Part shown: positions 45,954 through 55,055 of the stretch, in pieces | How the letters are laid out: each line of letters opens with the position of its first letter | How positions within the stretch are numbered: the first letter of the stretch is position 1 | NCBI GenBank assembly: GCA_902725215.1 | Contig: CACUVI010000001.1 | Location: 248,001-312,000 of the forward strand | From: Rhodospirillaceae bacterium LM-1 | GTDB lineage: Bacteria; Pseudomonadota; Alphaproteobacteria; Rhodospirillales; WMHbin7 | Length of the DNA stretch: 64,000 nucleotides | Direction: 5' to 3' | Notes under the pieces: generated by a model | Told to the model about the DNA's origin: nothing | The model's database searches: none | The model's input: only the letters and a program-made list of their open reading frames with translations | Program-made: the position numbers and the translations under genes

Positions 45954-47519
45954 ATGCGATCCCCATTGGCCGAGAAATATCTCTCGCTTGGCATGGCCGT
46001 GCACCGCGAGCGCCAGAGCGCCGCCGCCGAGGATTTCTATCGCCTAGCGCTGAACGAGGCGCCAGACGATGCGGAAATTCTGGTTCTTCTGGCCGAAGCC
46101 CTGCGCGAGCAGGACAAGGCAAGCGACGCCTTGATCGCCCTTGGCAAGCTGGCAACACCCTCGGCCCTGAATTCCAGGGGCATGTGCTTGGCCGATCTGG
46201 GGCGGATGAACGAAGCCTTGCCAGTACTGGCCCAAGCCGTCAGCCTAGCCCCTTCCGACCCCGACCCCCTGGTCAATCTGGCCAATCTGGTCGCCCGCAT
46301 GAGCCGGGTGGAAGAGGCCATGGGCTACTATTTGGCGGCGTTGAAACTGGCCCCCTTGCATGTCGGCGCGCTGTCGGGTCTGAGCCTGCTCGAGCGCGAC
46401 CTGCGCCATTTCGGCAATGCCCTAGAATGCGCCCGGCGCGCCATCGGCCAGGAACCGGGACGGGCGGATTTGTGGAACAACCTAGCCCTTGTGCAAGATG
46501 AAATGGGGCTGCGCGCCGACGCCGAAGCCTCCTATCGCCGCTGTCTTTCGCTGGCCCCCGGCCATGCCGAGGCGCAATGCAATTTGGGCATGACCCTGTT
46601 GGCGCAGGGAAAATTGGTTGAAGGCTTCAAGGCCTATGAAGCGCGCTGGCGCCGACCCGACATGCCGCCCAGACCCTTCGCCCAACAGCAATGGCAAGGC
46701 GAAAGTCTGGTGGGCAAAACCATTCTGCTGCTTGCCGAACAGTGTTTGGGCGATACGTTGCATTTCTGCCGCTACGCCCCGCTGGTCAAGGCAAGGGGCG
46801 CGGCGACGGTGATCCTTGAAGCTCAAGCGCCGCTGGTCCCCTTGATGCGATCGCTGGAAGGGGTTGACCTGATCCTAGCGCAGGGTGCCGCTCTGCCCGC
46901 TTTCGATTGCCATTGCCCGCTTCTAAGCCTGCCCGCGGCTTTTGGAACCAGCTTGGAAACCATCCCCGCCAATATCCCCTATCTGAAACCCGATCCCGCC
47001 ATGGCCTTGGAAAAGCGCCGCTGGCTGAACAGCGTTCCAGGCCTAAAGATCGGCCTGATCTGGCAGGGCAACGCCAAATACCGGGGCGAAGACTGGCGCT
47101 CGCCTGGGCTTGAGCTGTTTGCCCAAGTGGCGGGCGCGCGGCAAGACGCCAGAATCGTTTGCCTGCAGGCCAATGGCCGAAGCGAATTTCTGGCCGCTCT
47201 TGGCGATCAGGCGCTCGATCTGGACCATGAGGTGGACGCCGATACGCCCCCCTTCGCGGAAACGGCGGCCCTGTTGGCGGGGCTTGATCTGGTCATCGCT
47301 TCGGACACGTCGGTGCCGCACCTGGCCGGCGCCATGGGCGTTCCGGTTTGGATGGCGCTTCCCCATGCCTCCGAATGGCGCTGGCTGGAAGAGCGGACGG
47401 ACAGCCCCTGGTATCCAAGCCTGCGCCTGTTTCGCCAAGATGCGCCCGACGATTGGACGGCGGTGCGACACCGGATGATCAAGGCCTTGCAAAGCCCCGA
47501 GGTTGCGTCATGCGCGTGA
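45954..47519 (+). CDS. TPR-repeat protein with glycosyltransferase-like C-terminal domain
   Basis: The protein has 521 residues from the ATG at 45954. It has an array of about six TPR units (residues 10-230, such as ALPVLAQAVSLAPSDPDPLVNLANL) and a linker EGFKAYEARWRRP. The C-terminal GT-like domain contains LLAEQCLGDTLHFCRYAPLV, LKIGLIWQGNAKY and DLVIASDTSVPHLAGAMGVPVW. It is a paralogue of the protein encoded at 1182-2528, sharing the DSPWYP-RLFRQ ending. Its stop overlaps dadA by 10 bases. It could glycosylate a protein; the substrate is unknown. Confidence 0.75.
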   Translation: MRSPLAEKYLSLGMAVHRERQSAAAEDFYRLALNEAPDDAEILVLLAEALREQDKASDALIALGKLATPSALNSRGMCLADLGRMNEALPVLAQAVSLAPSDPDPLVNLANLVARMSRVEEAMGYYLAALKLAPLHVGALSGLSLLERDLRHFGNALECARRAIGQEPGRADLWNNLALVQDEMGLRADAEASYRRCLSLAPGHAEAQCNLGMTLLAQGKLVEGFKAYEARWRRPDMPPRPFAQQQWQGESLVGKTILLLAEQCLGDTLHFCRYAPLVKARGAATVILEAQAPLVPLMRSLEGVDLILAQGAALPAFDCHCPLLSLPAAFGTSLETIPANIPYLKPDPAMALEKRRWLNSVPGLKIGLIWQGNAKYRGEDWRSPGLELFAQVAGARQDARIVCLQANGRSEFLAALGDQALDLDHEVDADTPPFAETAALLAGLDLVIASDTSVPHLAGAMGVPVWMALPHASEWRWLEERTDSPWYPSLRLFRQDAPDDWTAVRHRMIKALQSPEVASCA

Positions 47520-48751
47520 TCGTGCTGGGAGCGGGCATCGTCGGCGTCTCGACCGCTTATTGGCTGGCCAAGGACGGGCACGACGTCACCGTCATCGACC
47601 GCCAGCCAAGGCCCGCCCAGGAAACCAGCTTCGCCAATGGCGGCCAAATTTCCGCCAGCCACGCCGAACCCTGGGCCAACCCGGCCACCCCGTTCAAGGC
47701 CATCAAATGGCTGGGGCGCAAGGATGCTCCGCTTTTGTGGCGCCTGACCCGCTTCGATCCCGAGCTATGGGCCTGGGGCATGCGCTTTCTGGCCAATTGC
47801 ACCACCGCCCGCACCGCCATCAATACCGAGCGCACCTTGCGCGTGGCCCTGTACAGCCGCGCCCTGCTGAAAGATCTGAACCAAAGCTGCAAGCTGGATT
47901 ACGACCGCAAGACCGAAGGCATCTTGCACATCTATCGCGATGGGCAGGAATTCGAGTTGGCCTGCCGTGCCGCCGAGACCATGAAAAACTTCGGCCTTAA
48001 CCGCCAAGTGGTTGACGCCAACGCCTGTGTCGCCATGGAACCCGCCCTGGCCCCATCCCGCTCCTCGCTGCAAGGCGGCATCTTCACGCCCGAAGACGAA
48101 AGCGGCGATGCTTGCCGCTTCACGCAGGAACTGGCCAAATTGTCCCAGGCCTTGGGCACTACCTTCCTGTTCGATACAAGGATCAAAGCCATCGAAGTCG
48201 AAGCGGGCGGCTTCAAGGCGGTACTGACCGACAAGGGGGCGATCGAGGCCCAGGCCTGCGTGGTGGCGATGGCCAGCTATTCGCCCCAGCTTCTGGCGCC
48301 TTTGGGAATCAAGGTTCCCGTTGTGCCCGCCAAGGGCTATTCGGTGACGCTGAAGGCCGGGCCGGGCGCGCCGTCCGTCAGCTTGACCGACGACGAGCAC
48401 AAGATGGTCTATTCGCGCCTGAACGACCGGCTGCGGGTGGCGGGAACGGCGGAATTCTCGGGCCACGACACGTCGATGAACGACTACCGGGCGGGACTGA
48501 TCTTGGAAAAAACGCTGGGGCTGTTTCCCGAAGCGGGAAGCGATCCCCAATTCTGGACTGGCTTGCGCCCGGTCACCCCCGACAGCGTGCCCATCATGGG
48601 CGGCACGAAAGTTAAGGGGCTGTATCTGAATACCGGACACGGCACGCTGGGCTGGACCATGGGGCTGGGTTCGGGGCGTTTCCTGGCCGACATCCTGGGC
48701 GGAAATTCCCCCGCTATCGACCCGCAAGGCCTTGGGCTTGACCGATTCTGA
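47510..48751 (+). CDS. dadA: D-amino acid dehydrogenase
   Basis: The enzyme has 413 residues from the ATG at 47510. The FAD-binding Rossmann motif is VIVLGAGIVGVSTAYWLAKDG. The SFANGGQISASHAEPWANP segment is diagnostic for DadA, and the C-terminus has GLRPVTPDSVPIMGG and GHGTLGWTMGLGSG. It oxidises D-amino acids, mainly D-alanine, to keto acids, passing electrons to the respiratory chain. It overlaps the TPR gene by 10 bases. No alanine racemase gene is adjacent. Confidence 0.94.
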   Translation: MRVIVLGAGIVGVSTAYWLAKDGHDVTVIDRQPRPAQETSFANGGQISASHAEPWANPATPFKAIKWLGRKDAPLLWRLTRFDPELWAWGMRFLANCTTARTAINTERTLRVALYSRALLKDLNQSCKLDYDRKTEGILHIYRDGQEFELACRAAETMKNFGLNRQVVDANACVAMEPALAPSRSSLQGGIFTPEDESGDACRFTQELAKLSQALGTTFLFDTRIKAIEVEAGGFKAVLTDKGAIEAQACVVAMASYSPQLLAPLGIKVPVVPAKGYSVTLKAGPGAPSVSLTDDEHKMVYSRLNDRLRVAGTAEFSGHDTSMNDYRAGLILEKTLGLFPEAGSDPQFWTGLRPVTPDSVPIMGGTKVKGLYLNTGHGTLGWTMGLGSGRFLADILGGNSPAIDPQGLGLDRF

Positions 48752-48790
48752 GGCGAGAGTATCCTCGCTTCCCCATCAAGGACACTGAGC

Positions 48791-49384
48791 ATGCTTCTGC
48801 TTATCGACAATTACGACAGCTTCACCTGGAACCTAGTGCAATATCTTGGCGACCTTGGAGCGCCCGTCGAGGTTCAGCGCAACGACCAGCTCTCGGTCGA
48901 GCAGGCGCTGGCGCTGGCCCCCAAGGCCATCGTCATCTCGCCGGGTCCTTGCGATCCCGACCGGGCGGGCATCTGCCTGCCCCTGATCAAGGCGACGGCT
49001 GGAAAAATTCCACTTCTGGGCGTGTGTCTCGGCCATCAGGCCATCGGCCAAGCCTTCGGCGGCAAGGTGATCCGCGCCCCCATGCCCATGCATGGCAAGA
49101 TGGACATGATCCATCACAAGGGAGAAGGGCTTTTCCTGAATGTCCCCTCGCCCTTCAAGGCGACGCGCTACCATTCTCTGATCGTCGAACGGGCCAGCCT
49201 GCCCGACTGCCTGAAGATCACCGGCGAGACCGCCGACGGACTGATCATGGCGCTTGCCCACAAAACGCTTCCCATTTTCGGCGTTCAGTTCCATCCGGAA
49301 AGCATCGCCAGCGAGCACGGCCACGATTTGCTGGCCAATTTCCTGTCGCTGTCGGGCATTCCCGTTCAAAAGAAAGCAGCCTGA
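48791..49384 (+). CDS. trpG: Anthranilate synthase component II (glutamine amidotransferase)
   Basis: The 197-residue subunit supplies ammonia from glutamine to TrpE for the first step of tryptophan synthesis. The catalytic Cys is in [17 protein letters not shown], and His/Glu in [35 protein letters not shown] is the usual opening. The stop shares a base with the trpD start (TGATG). trpE is not in the window; PabA function in folate synthesis may be shared. Confidence 0.95.
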   Translation: MLLLIDNYDSFTWNLVQYLGDLGAPVEVQRNDQLSVEQALALAPKAIVISPGPCDPDRAGICLPLIKATAGKIPLLGVCLGHQAIGQAFGGKVIRAPMPMHGKMDMIHHKGEGLFLNVPSPFKATRYHSLIVERASLPDCLKITGETADGLIMALAHKTLPIFGVQFHPESIASEHGHDLLANFLSLSGIPVQKKAA

Positions 49385-50433
49385 TGACCCAAGCCCAAGC
49401 TCCCGACTCGCTGGCCGCCATGAAGGCGGTGCTGAACCGCCTGGCGCAGGGCGTTAAACTGACCGAAGGAGAATCGGAACAGGCCTTTGACATCATCATG
49501 TCGGGCAACGCCACCCCCGCCCAGATCGGCGCCTTCCTGATGGCCTTGCGCCTGCGCGGCGAAACGGTCGAGGAAATCACCGGCGCCGTTCGCGCCATGC
49601 GGGCCAAGGCGCTCTCGATCAAAGCGCCCCCGAACGCCATCGACGTGGTGGGCACGGGCGGCGACGCCTCGGGCACCTACAACATCTCGACCGCCGCCGC
49701 CCTGGTCGTGGCCGCTTGCGGCGTGCCTGTGGCCAAGCACGGCAACAAGGCGCTGTCCTCGAAATCGGGCGCCGCCGACGTGCTGACGGCGCTGGGGGTC
49801 AAGATCGATTGCGACATGCCCCTGGTCGGGGAATCCTTGTGGCAGGCTCATATCGGCTTCTTGATGGCGCCCAGGCACCATTCCGCCATGCGTCATGTGG
49901 CCGGGCCGCGCGTGGAGTTGGGAACGCGCACCATCTTCAATCTGCTGGGACCGCTGTCCAATCCGGCTGGCGCCAAGCGCCAATTGACCGGTGTTTTCGC
50001 CCCTCAATGGGTGGAACCCCTGGCTCAGGTGCTGGGCCGCCTGGGGTCGGAAAAGGCCTGGGTGATGCATGGCGACGGCATGGATGAACTGACCACCACC
50101 GGCGCAAGCCAAGTGGCGGAGTTGAAGGACGGCAAGGTCAGTTGCTTCGAGGTGACGCCCGACATGGCCGGGATCGAGCGCGCCGCCAAAGCCGATCTGG
50201 TGGGCGGCGATCCCGCGCAGAACGCCGCCGCCCTGGCGGCGCTTCTGGATGGGGCCAAAGGACCCTACCGCGACATCGTGCTGCTAAATGCCAGCGCCGC
50301 CCTGATCGTGGCCGACAAAGTGGCCGATTTGAAGGCGGGTGCGGCCATGGCCGCCGCGGCCATCGACGGCGGCGCCGCCAAGATGGTTTTGGAAAAACTG
50401 GTCCGCATCACCAACCGTCCGGTGACTGCGTGA
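49384..50433 (+). CDS. trpD: Anthranilate phosphoribosyltransferase
   Basis: The enzyme has 349 residues from the ATG at 49384. The PRPP/glycine loop is VVGTGGDASGTYNISTAAA. KHGNKALSSKSGAADVLTALG and the HGDGMDELTTTG segment are typical. It transfers phosphoribose to anthranilate. It overlaps trpC by 4 bases (GTGA). Confidence 0.96.
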   Translation: MTQAQAPDSLAAMKAVLNRLAQGVKLTEGESEQAFDIIMSGNATPAQIGAFLMALRLRGETVEEITGAVRAMRAKALSIKAPPNAIDVVGTGGDASGTYNISTAAALVVAACGVPVAKHGNKALSSKSGAADVLTALGVKIDCDMPLVGESLWQAHIGFLMAPRHHSAMRHVAGPRVELGTRTIFNLLGPLSNPAGAKRQLTGVFAPQWVEPLAQVLGRLGSEKAWVMHGDGMDELTTTGASQVAELKDGKVSCFEVTPDMAGIERAAKADLVGGDPAQNAAALAALLDGAKGPYRDIVLLNASAALIVADKVADLKAGAAMAAAAIDGGAAKMVLEKLVRITNRPVTA

Positions 50434-51230
50434 GCGACGTTCTGCAACGGATCAACCAGCAAAAACGCGAATTGGTGGCCGCCCGCAAGGCCAAGACCCC
50501 TTGGGCGGAGATGGAAAGACTGGCTCGCCAGCAAGCCCCCGCCCGCGGCTTTACAAAAGCCCTTGAAGCATCTGTCGCCCAGGGCCGCTACGGCCTGATC
50601 GCCGAAATCAAGAAAGCCTCGCCTTCGGCGGGACTGATCCGCCCTGATTTCGATCCCGCCACCTTGGCCCAGGCCTATTTCAAGGGCGGCGCTTCTTGCC
50701 TGTCGGTGCTGACCGACAGCCCCAACTTTCAGGGTGAAGACGTTTATCTGCAGGCCGCCCGTGAAAGCGTGCCCCTACCTGCCCTTCGCAAGGATTTCAT
50801 GGTCGATCCCTGGCAAATTCTGGAATCCCGCGCGCTGGGCGCCGATTGCATCCTGATCATCCTGGCCTCGATGGACGATGCCCTGGCCCGCGATATGGAA
50901 GCCCTGGCCCATGATCTGGGCATGGACGCCTTGATCGAAACCCATGACGATGAGGAATTCGACCGCGCTTTGACGCATTTGAAATCGCCCTTGATCGGCG
51001 TCAACAACAGGAATCTCAAAACCCTTAAGGTGGATATCGCGACCAGCGAGCGGCTGATGCCCAGGCTGCCTTCGGATCGGATCGGCATCGCCGAAAGCGG
51101 TCTTAAGAACAAGGCCGATCTGGCCCGCATGGCCGCCGTCGGCGCCCGCTGCTTTCTGATCGGCGAATCCCTGATGCGCCAGGCGGACGTCGAAGCAGCC
51201 ACCCGCGCCCTGCTTGCCAAGGAGGCCTGA
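50430..51230 (+). CDS. trpC: Indole-3-glycerol phosphate synthase
   Basis: The enzyme has 266 residues starting at the GTG at 50430, which overlaps the trpD stop. It forms the indole ring from carboxyphenylaminodeoxyribulose phosphate. The barrel motifs [53 protein letters not shown] and [12 protein letters not shown] are clear. moaC starts 5 bases downstream, so the operon mixes tryptophan and molybdenum cofactor genes. Confidence 0.96.
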   Translation: MSDVLQRINQQKRELVAARKAKTPWAEMERLARQQAPARGFTKALEASVAQGRYGLIAEIKKASPSAGLIRPDFDPATLAQAYFKGGASCLSVLTDSPNFQGEDVYLQAARESVPLPALRKDFMVDPWQILESRALGADCILIILASMDDALARDMEALAHDLGMDALIETHDDEEFDRALTHLKSPLIGVNNRNLKTLKVDIATSERLMPRLPSDRIGIAESGLKNKADLARMAAVGARCFLIGESLMRQADVEAATRALLAKEA

Positions 51231-51235
51231 CAACC

Positions 51236-51712
51236 ATGAGCGGATTCACCCATTTCGACGCCCAGGGCAATGCCCATATGGTGGATGTCGGCCACAAAAA
51301 CGAAACCGACCGCGTGGCGACCGCCAAGGGCAGCGTCCTGGTGGCGCCCGAAACCATGAAGCTGATCCTGGACAAGGGGGTCAAGAAGGGCGATGTGCTG
51401 GCTGTGGCCCAGTTGGCGGGGATCATGGGGGCCAAGAAAGCCCCCGATCTGATCCCGCTTTGCCATCCGCTGGCCCTGTCCTCGGTCAAGGTCGAATTGG
51501 AATGCGACGTCGCGGCAAGCGCCATCGGCATCACCGCCACCTGCAAGGTGACGGGGCGCACCGGGGTCGAGATGGAAGCCATGACGGCGGTCAGCGTGGC
51601 GGCGCTCACCATCTATGACATGTGCAAAGCCGTGGATCGCGGCATGCGCCTTACCGACATCCACCTGACGCATAAATCAGGCGGAAAATCAGGAAGTTAC
51701 GAGGCGAAATGA
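51236..51712 (+). CDS. moaC: Cyclic pyranopterin monophosphate synthase
   Basis: The 158-residue enzyme converts the MoaA product to cyclic pyranopterin monophosphate in molybdenum cofactor synthesis. The motifs [59 protein letters not shown] and [13 protein letters not shown] are the family hallmarks. It overlaps moeA by 4 bases. moaA is not nearby. Confidence 0.96.
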   Translation: MSGFTHFDAQGNAHMVDVGHKNETDRVATAKGSVLVAPETMKLILDKGVKKGDVLAVAQLAGIMGAKKAPDLIPLCHPLALSSVKVELECDVAASAIGITATCKVTGRTGVEMEAMTAVSVAALTIYDMCKAVDRGMRLTDIHLTHKSGGKSGSYEAK

Positions 51713-52896
51713 TGTTGTCCGTCGAGGAAGCGCAGGCTCTCGTTTTGTCCGATCTCACCCAATTGGGCAGTGAAACCGTCGCCGTTTCGCAGGCCCTGGG
51801 CAGGGTTCTGGCCCAGCCGGCCACAGCCCGAACCAGCCACCCCACCGCCGATGTTTCGGCCATGGATGGCTGGGCGGTTCGGGCGGCGGACGGGCTGAAC
51901 CTGAACCAAATCGGGGAATCCTCGGCCGGGCACCCTTTCAAGGGAACGGTTGGCAAGGGGCAATGCGTGCGCATCTTTACCGGGGCGGTGATGCCCACGG
52001 GTGCCGACAGCGTCGCCATCCAAGAAGAGGTCAGGGCCGAGGGGGCGGCGATTACCTTGGCCGCTCCGGCCCCCTTGGGCCAACATGTCCGCAAGCGGGG
52101 CCAGGATTTCACTCAGGGCCAAACCTTGCTTTCGCCGGGTCGGCGCCTGTCGTCGCGCGACATCGCCTTGCTGGCCGCCATGAATTTGCCCTGGATCGCC
52201 GTGAACCGACGCCCTCGCGTGGCGGTGCTGTCCACCGGCGACGAATTGGCCCTGCCCGGCGAGCCTATCCCCGAAGGCGGCCTGCCCAATTCGAACAGCC
52301 TGATGCTGATGGCCTGCATTCAGGAATGGGGCGGCGAGGCCTTCGACTTGGGCATTGCCCGGGACGATTTCGATTCCCTGGTCGCCAAGGCCAAAAGCGC
52401 CACGGGCTGCGACCTCTTGATCACCACGGGCGGCGTTTCCGTGGGCGCCTACGACAAGGTCAAGGACGCCCTGGCGGCCCTGGGCTTTTCGGCAGGCTTC
52501 CACAAGATCGCCATGAAACCCGGTAAACCCCTGATGTTCGGCCATATGGGCAATCTGCCGGTGCTGGGCCTGCCGGGAAATCCGGTTTCCGCCTATGTCA
52601 GCGCGGTCCTGTTCCTGAAACCCATGCTGCGCCGGATGCAGGGCCTTTCTCCCGCCCTGCCCCTACCCGTTCCGGCCATGCTGGCAGCCCCATTGCCTCC
52701 CGGCGGAGGGCGGCAGGAATATTTGCGCGCCCACATCGAAACCGCCCAGGATGGAACATTGGCCGTTCACCCCTGCCCGGCCCAGGACAGCGCCATGCTC
52801 AGCGAACTGTCCAGCGCCAACGCATTGATCCTGCGCCCCATTAAGGCCGCGGCCGCCAAGGCGGGCGATCACGTTCCGGTCCTGCCTCTGGACTGA
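51709..52896 (+). CDS. moeA: Molybdopterin molybdenumtransferase
   Basis: The 395-residue enzyme inserts molybdate into adenylylated molybdopterin. [72 protein letters not shown] and [13 protein letters not shown] are standard MoeA motifs. It is the last gene of the trpGDC-moaC-moeA unit; lexA follows after about 100 bases with its own promoter. Confidence 0.96.
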   Translation: MMLSVEEAQALVLSDLTQLGSETVAVSQALGRVLAQPATARTSHPTADVSAMDGWAVRAADGLNLNQIGESSAGHPFKGTVGKGQCVRIFTGAVMPTGADSVAIQEEVRAEGAAITLAAPAPLGQHVRKRGQDFTQGQTLLSPGRRLSSRDIALLAAMNLPWIAVNRRPRVAVLSTGDELALPGEPIPEGGLPNSNSLMLMACIQEWGGEAFDLGIARDDFDSLVAKAKSATGCDLLITTGGVSVGAYDKVKDALAALGFSAGFHKIAMKPGKPLMFGHMGNLPVLGLPGNPVSAYVSAVLFLKPMLRRMQGLSPALPLPVPAMLAAPLPPGGGRQEYLRAHIETAQDGTLAVHPCPAQDSAMLSELSSANALILRPIKAAAAKAGDHVPVLPLD

Positions 52897-52935
52897 TGTC
52901 GCTCGGTTGATCCACAGACGTTCCGTAAATTTTCC

Positions 52936-52964
52936 TTGACCTTAAGAACGAACTAAATTAGAAC
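52936..52964 (+). promoter_or_regulatory. lexA promoter with alphaproteobacterial SOS box
   Basis: GAAC-TAAATTA-GAAC (52950-52964) is an exact GAAC-N7-GAAC element, equivalent to GTTC-N7-GTTC on the other strand, the LexA site of alphaproteobacteria. It overlaps a likely promoter with -35 TTGACC (52936-52941) and -10-like TAGAAC (52959-52964), 17 bases apart. LexA would thus repress its own gene. Confidence 0.88.
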
Positions 52965-52995
52965 ATCCGTGTGAATTTCACGCGGGGTTTGCCAG

Positions 52996-53733
52996 ATGTT
53001 GACCAAGAAGCAATATGAACTTCTGATGTTTATCGAAAAGCGCCTCAAGGAAAGCGGCGTTTCCCCCTCCTTCGACGAGATGAAGGAAGCGCTGGGGCTG
53101 AAATCAAAGTCCGGCATCCATCGCCTGATCACCGGGCTTGAGGAACGCGGTTTCCTGAACCGTTTGCCCCATCGCGCGCGCGCCCTGGAAGTGACCCGTC
53201 TGCCGGAAAACATCCACGACACCAGGGCCGAGACCCGTCAAGCTCCGTCGCGCTTCACACCGCAGTTGGTGCGCTCGCAGCCGCAGGCGCCGACACCGCA
53301 GCCCGCTGCCCGTTCGCCGCTTCCCGGCCGCGTTTTGCAAATCGAGAATCCGTCGGCCCAGGTTCCGCTCTGGGGCAAGATCGCCGCCGGTACGCCGATC
53401 GAGGCCATGAACGACCATTCCACCACCGTCGACATCCCCATGAGCATGATGGGGTCTGGCGAGCATTACGCCCTGACCATCGAAGGCGATTCAATGATCG
53501 ATGCGGGCATCATGGACGGCGACACTGTGCTGATCCGTCGCTGCGACACGGCCGAAAACGGCACCATCGTCGTGGCCCTGGTCGATGAGAACGAAGTCAC
53601 CTTGAAACGACTGCGCCGCAAGGGCGCGTCGATCGCTCTGGAACCTGCCAACACGAAATACGAAACGCGAATCTTCGGCCCCGACCGGGTCAAGGTGCAA
53701 GGCCGCCTCGTCGGATTGATGCGCAATTACTGA
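52996..53733 (+). CDS. lexA: SOS repressor LexA
   Basis: The 245-residue repressor has an N-terminal winged helix ([21 protein letters not shown]). The linker holds a Gln/Pro-rich stretch longer than in E. coli. The self-cleavage site is Ala131-Gly132 in [12 protein letters not shown]. The catalytic pair is Ser166 (EGDSMIDAG) and Lys204 (EVTLKRL). DNA damage and RecA trigger its cleavage. The SOS box upstream supports autoregulation. Confidence 0.96.
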   Translation: MLTKKQYELLMFIEKRLKESGVSPSFDEMKEALGLKSKSGIHRLITGLEERGFLNRLPHRARALEVTRLPENIHDTRAETRQAPSRFTPQLVRSQPQAPTPQPAARSPLPGRVLQIENPSAQVPLWGKIAAGTPIEAMNDHSTTVDIPMSMMGSGEHYALTIEGDSMIDAGIMDGDTVLIRRCDTAENGTIVVALVDENEVTLKRLRRKGASIALEPANTKYETRIFGPDRVKVQGRLVGLMRNY

Positions 53734-53774
53734 GGCACAGCTCAAGCCTCCTCACCCGTTACTAGCCAAATCCG

Positions 53775-54266
53775 CTAACAAAGGCATGAAAGCTGGCCGG
53801 ATGAATTAAGGGGAACCCTCTTAAGGGACGCTGCGTTCAAATGTATTTTGAAAAACTCGCGGCCATTGTAATCGAGCGCAGGCAGGTTGTTCGCAACCAA
53901 AGACGTCGGATAGAAATATGCCGCCTGAAGCCCCTCTTCCTCTGGCAAATAGGCCAACCACACCGGCAGGCCCACAAACGCCTCAAGCCTATGATATTGC
54001 AGAGCTTCATCGGCAAGGAGTGAAAAGTAGCTTCCGTCATCGTCCTGATAAAAACCATGACCTTTGACATCAACAAAAAAGGCCCCATGACGAAACGTGC
54101 CGATCAGGAAATCTGGACGTTTGATGGCGCCTAGAAACTTTTCCGGGAATGTCAGCGTCGACTGCTCAAGATAGATATACGAATAGCCCTTAAGATTGAG
54201 CCAAGCCTGGAAGGCCTGTGCAGCGTGTGCGGACCCTTCCTGCTTATCCTTAAGCACATTGCCCAT
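53775..54266 (-). CDS. Unrecognised protein with a PD-(D/E)XK nuclease-like core
   Basis: I do not recognise this 163-residue protein as a named family. Its core carries P51-D52 in KRPDFLIGTF, followed fourteen residues later by D66-V67-K68 in GAFFVDVKGHGF, the spacing and hydrophobic pattern of the PD-(D/E)XK fold. A preceding Glu34 and a following ALQYHRLEAF helix and PVWLAYL strand also fit. It may be a nuclease or a Holliday-junction/tRNA-type enzyme of that fold. It is the last of three minus-strand genes in an AT-richer stretch. GGGAG lies three bases before the ATG. Confidence 0.65.
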   Translation of the reverse strand: MGNVLKDKQEGSAHAAQAFQAWLNLKGYSYIYLEQSTLTFPEKFLGAIKRPDFLIGTFRHGAFFVDVKGHGFYQDDDGSYFSLLADEALQYHRLEAFVGLPVWLAYLPEEEGLQAAYFYPTSLVANNLPALDYNGREFFKIHLNAASLKRVPLNSSGQLSCLC

Positions 54267-54317
54267 GATCTCCCTACACTTTATGGGGTTGTGATCAGCA
54301 ATCCGCCTCGTCTGAGT

Positions 54318-54509
54318 CTATTTTCCATTTTCATCTGCAATTTCAAGAATTTCGTTGACAAGTCTTGCCGCTGAAGTCCGGGACAGATCTGGCCTGCTTC
54401 TCATCATGGCTTTGATAGCCGCTTCATACTGGTCGGACATTTTTCCCGGCTTCAAGTCGAACGAAGTCAACTTATCTCCGAGCACTGTCCTATAAGGTTG
54501 AGGTATCAT
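54318..54509 (-). CDS. Unrecognised 63-residue protein
   Basis: This small protein is coupled by an ATGA overlap to the gene upstream (54506-54775). The C-terminal half (AIKAMMRSRPDLSRTSAARLVNEILEIAD) looks like a short helical domain resembling a helix-turn-helix or degenerate DNA-binding fold. There is no signal or membrane segment. The function is unknown. The gene is supported by tight coupling and an AAGGCG ribosome binding site rather than by recognised homology. Confidence 0.5.
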   Translation of the reverse strand: MIPQPYRTVLGDKLTSFDLKPGKMSDQYEAAIKAMMRSRPDLSRTSAARLVNEILEIADENGK

Positions 54510-54775
54510 CGGATTCGCCTTTGCGTTTCGCCGATAAGCATAAGCAGAGACGTCATTTTGACGCCGTCACATTCCATCAAATGGTGAATGACTGGATCGG
54601 CCAGCACCTCCTCAAGTGACGGTTCCCTATTGTCTCGGTAAGGCTGGCTGTCACAGGGTGCCATGGAAAACTGGCGGAACCAAGTTTCGCCAGAGTCTGA
54701 GTGGTCCTGAAAATAAGCACGGCCAACGAATGGAGCAATGGGCGCCTGATACTGGAGACCTTTCAAATTTGGCAT
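54506..54775 (-). CDS. Unrecognised 89-residue protein
   Basis: This is the first gene of the three-gene cluster. It has a very good ribosome binding site (GGGAGG six bases before the ATG at 54775). The protein is soluble and rather acidic in its middle (EPSLEEVLADPVIHHLMECDG), with a helical end (VKMTSLLMLIGETQRR). I cannot assign it to a family. The base composition around it is less GC-rich than the flanking lexA and fbp genes, which suggests acquisition. Confidence 0.55.
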   Translation of the reverse strand: MPNLKGLQYQAPIAPFVGRAYFQDHSDSGETWFRQFSMAPCDSQPYRDNREPSLEEVLADPVIHHLMECDGVKMTSLLMLIGETQRRIR

Positions 54776-55055
54776 GACGGCCTCCCGGAATTTTGATTTT
54801 TCTGAATGTCTGGTTCTGCGTCAAACATAACCAATTTTTGAATAGATTGAACGGCTCGGAATATACTTAACCCACTATCCCATAAGGGTTTAGTACGTGT
54901 TCAATAGTTTGAAGTCTTCCAGTCATGGGTCCATGAATGCGCTGTCGCGGCCCTGATTTCCATGCGGCTGGCTTTAGATGAAAATGATTTGCATTCGGCT
55001 TCTCAGGCCCTATGGTTCGGATTAGTCGGAAATTACCCATCACAGCCCATAGACC
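54776..55055. other. AT-rich divergent promoter region between the small cluster and fbpB
   Basis: This 280-base gap is AT-rich between 54790 and 54910 and holds the candidate Fur site at 54979-54997. The reading frame across 54867-55220 on the minus strand lies partly over fbpB and shows no protein-like features, so I do not call a gene here. Confidence 0.5.
54979..54997. promoter_or_regulatory. Candidate Fur-type iron box upstream of fbpB
   Basis: TGAAAATGATTTGCATTCG resembles proteobacterial Fur boxes (AATGATT-type core with flanking TGC/GCA). It lies about 60 bases upstream of the start of the iron importer permease gene, which supports iron control. The match is by eye. Confidence 0.45.
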
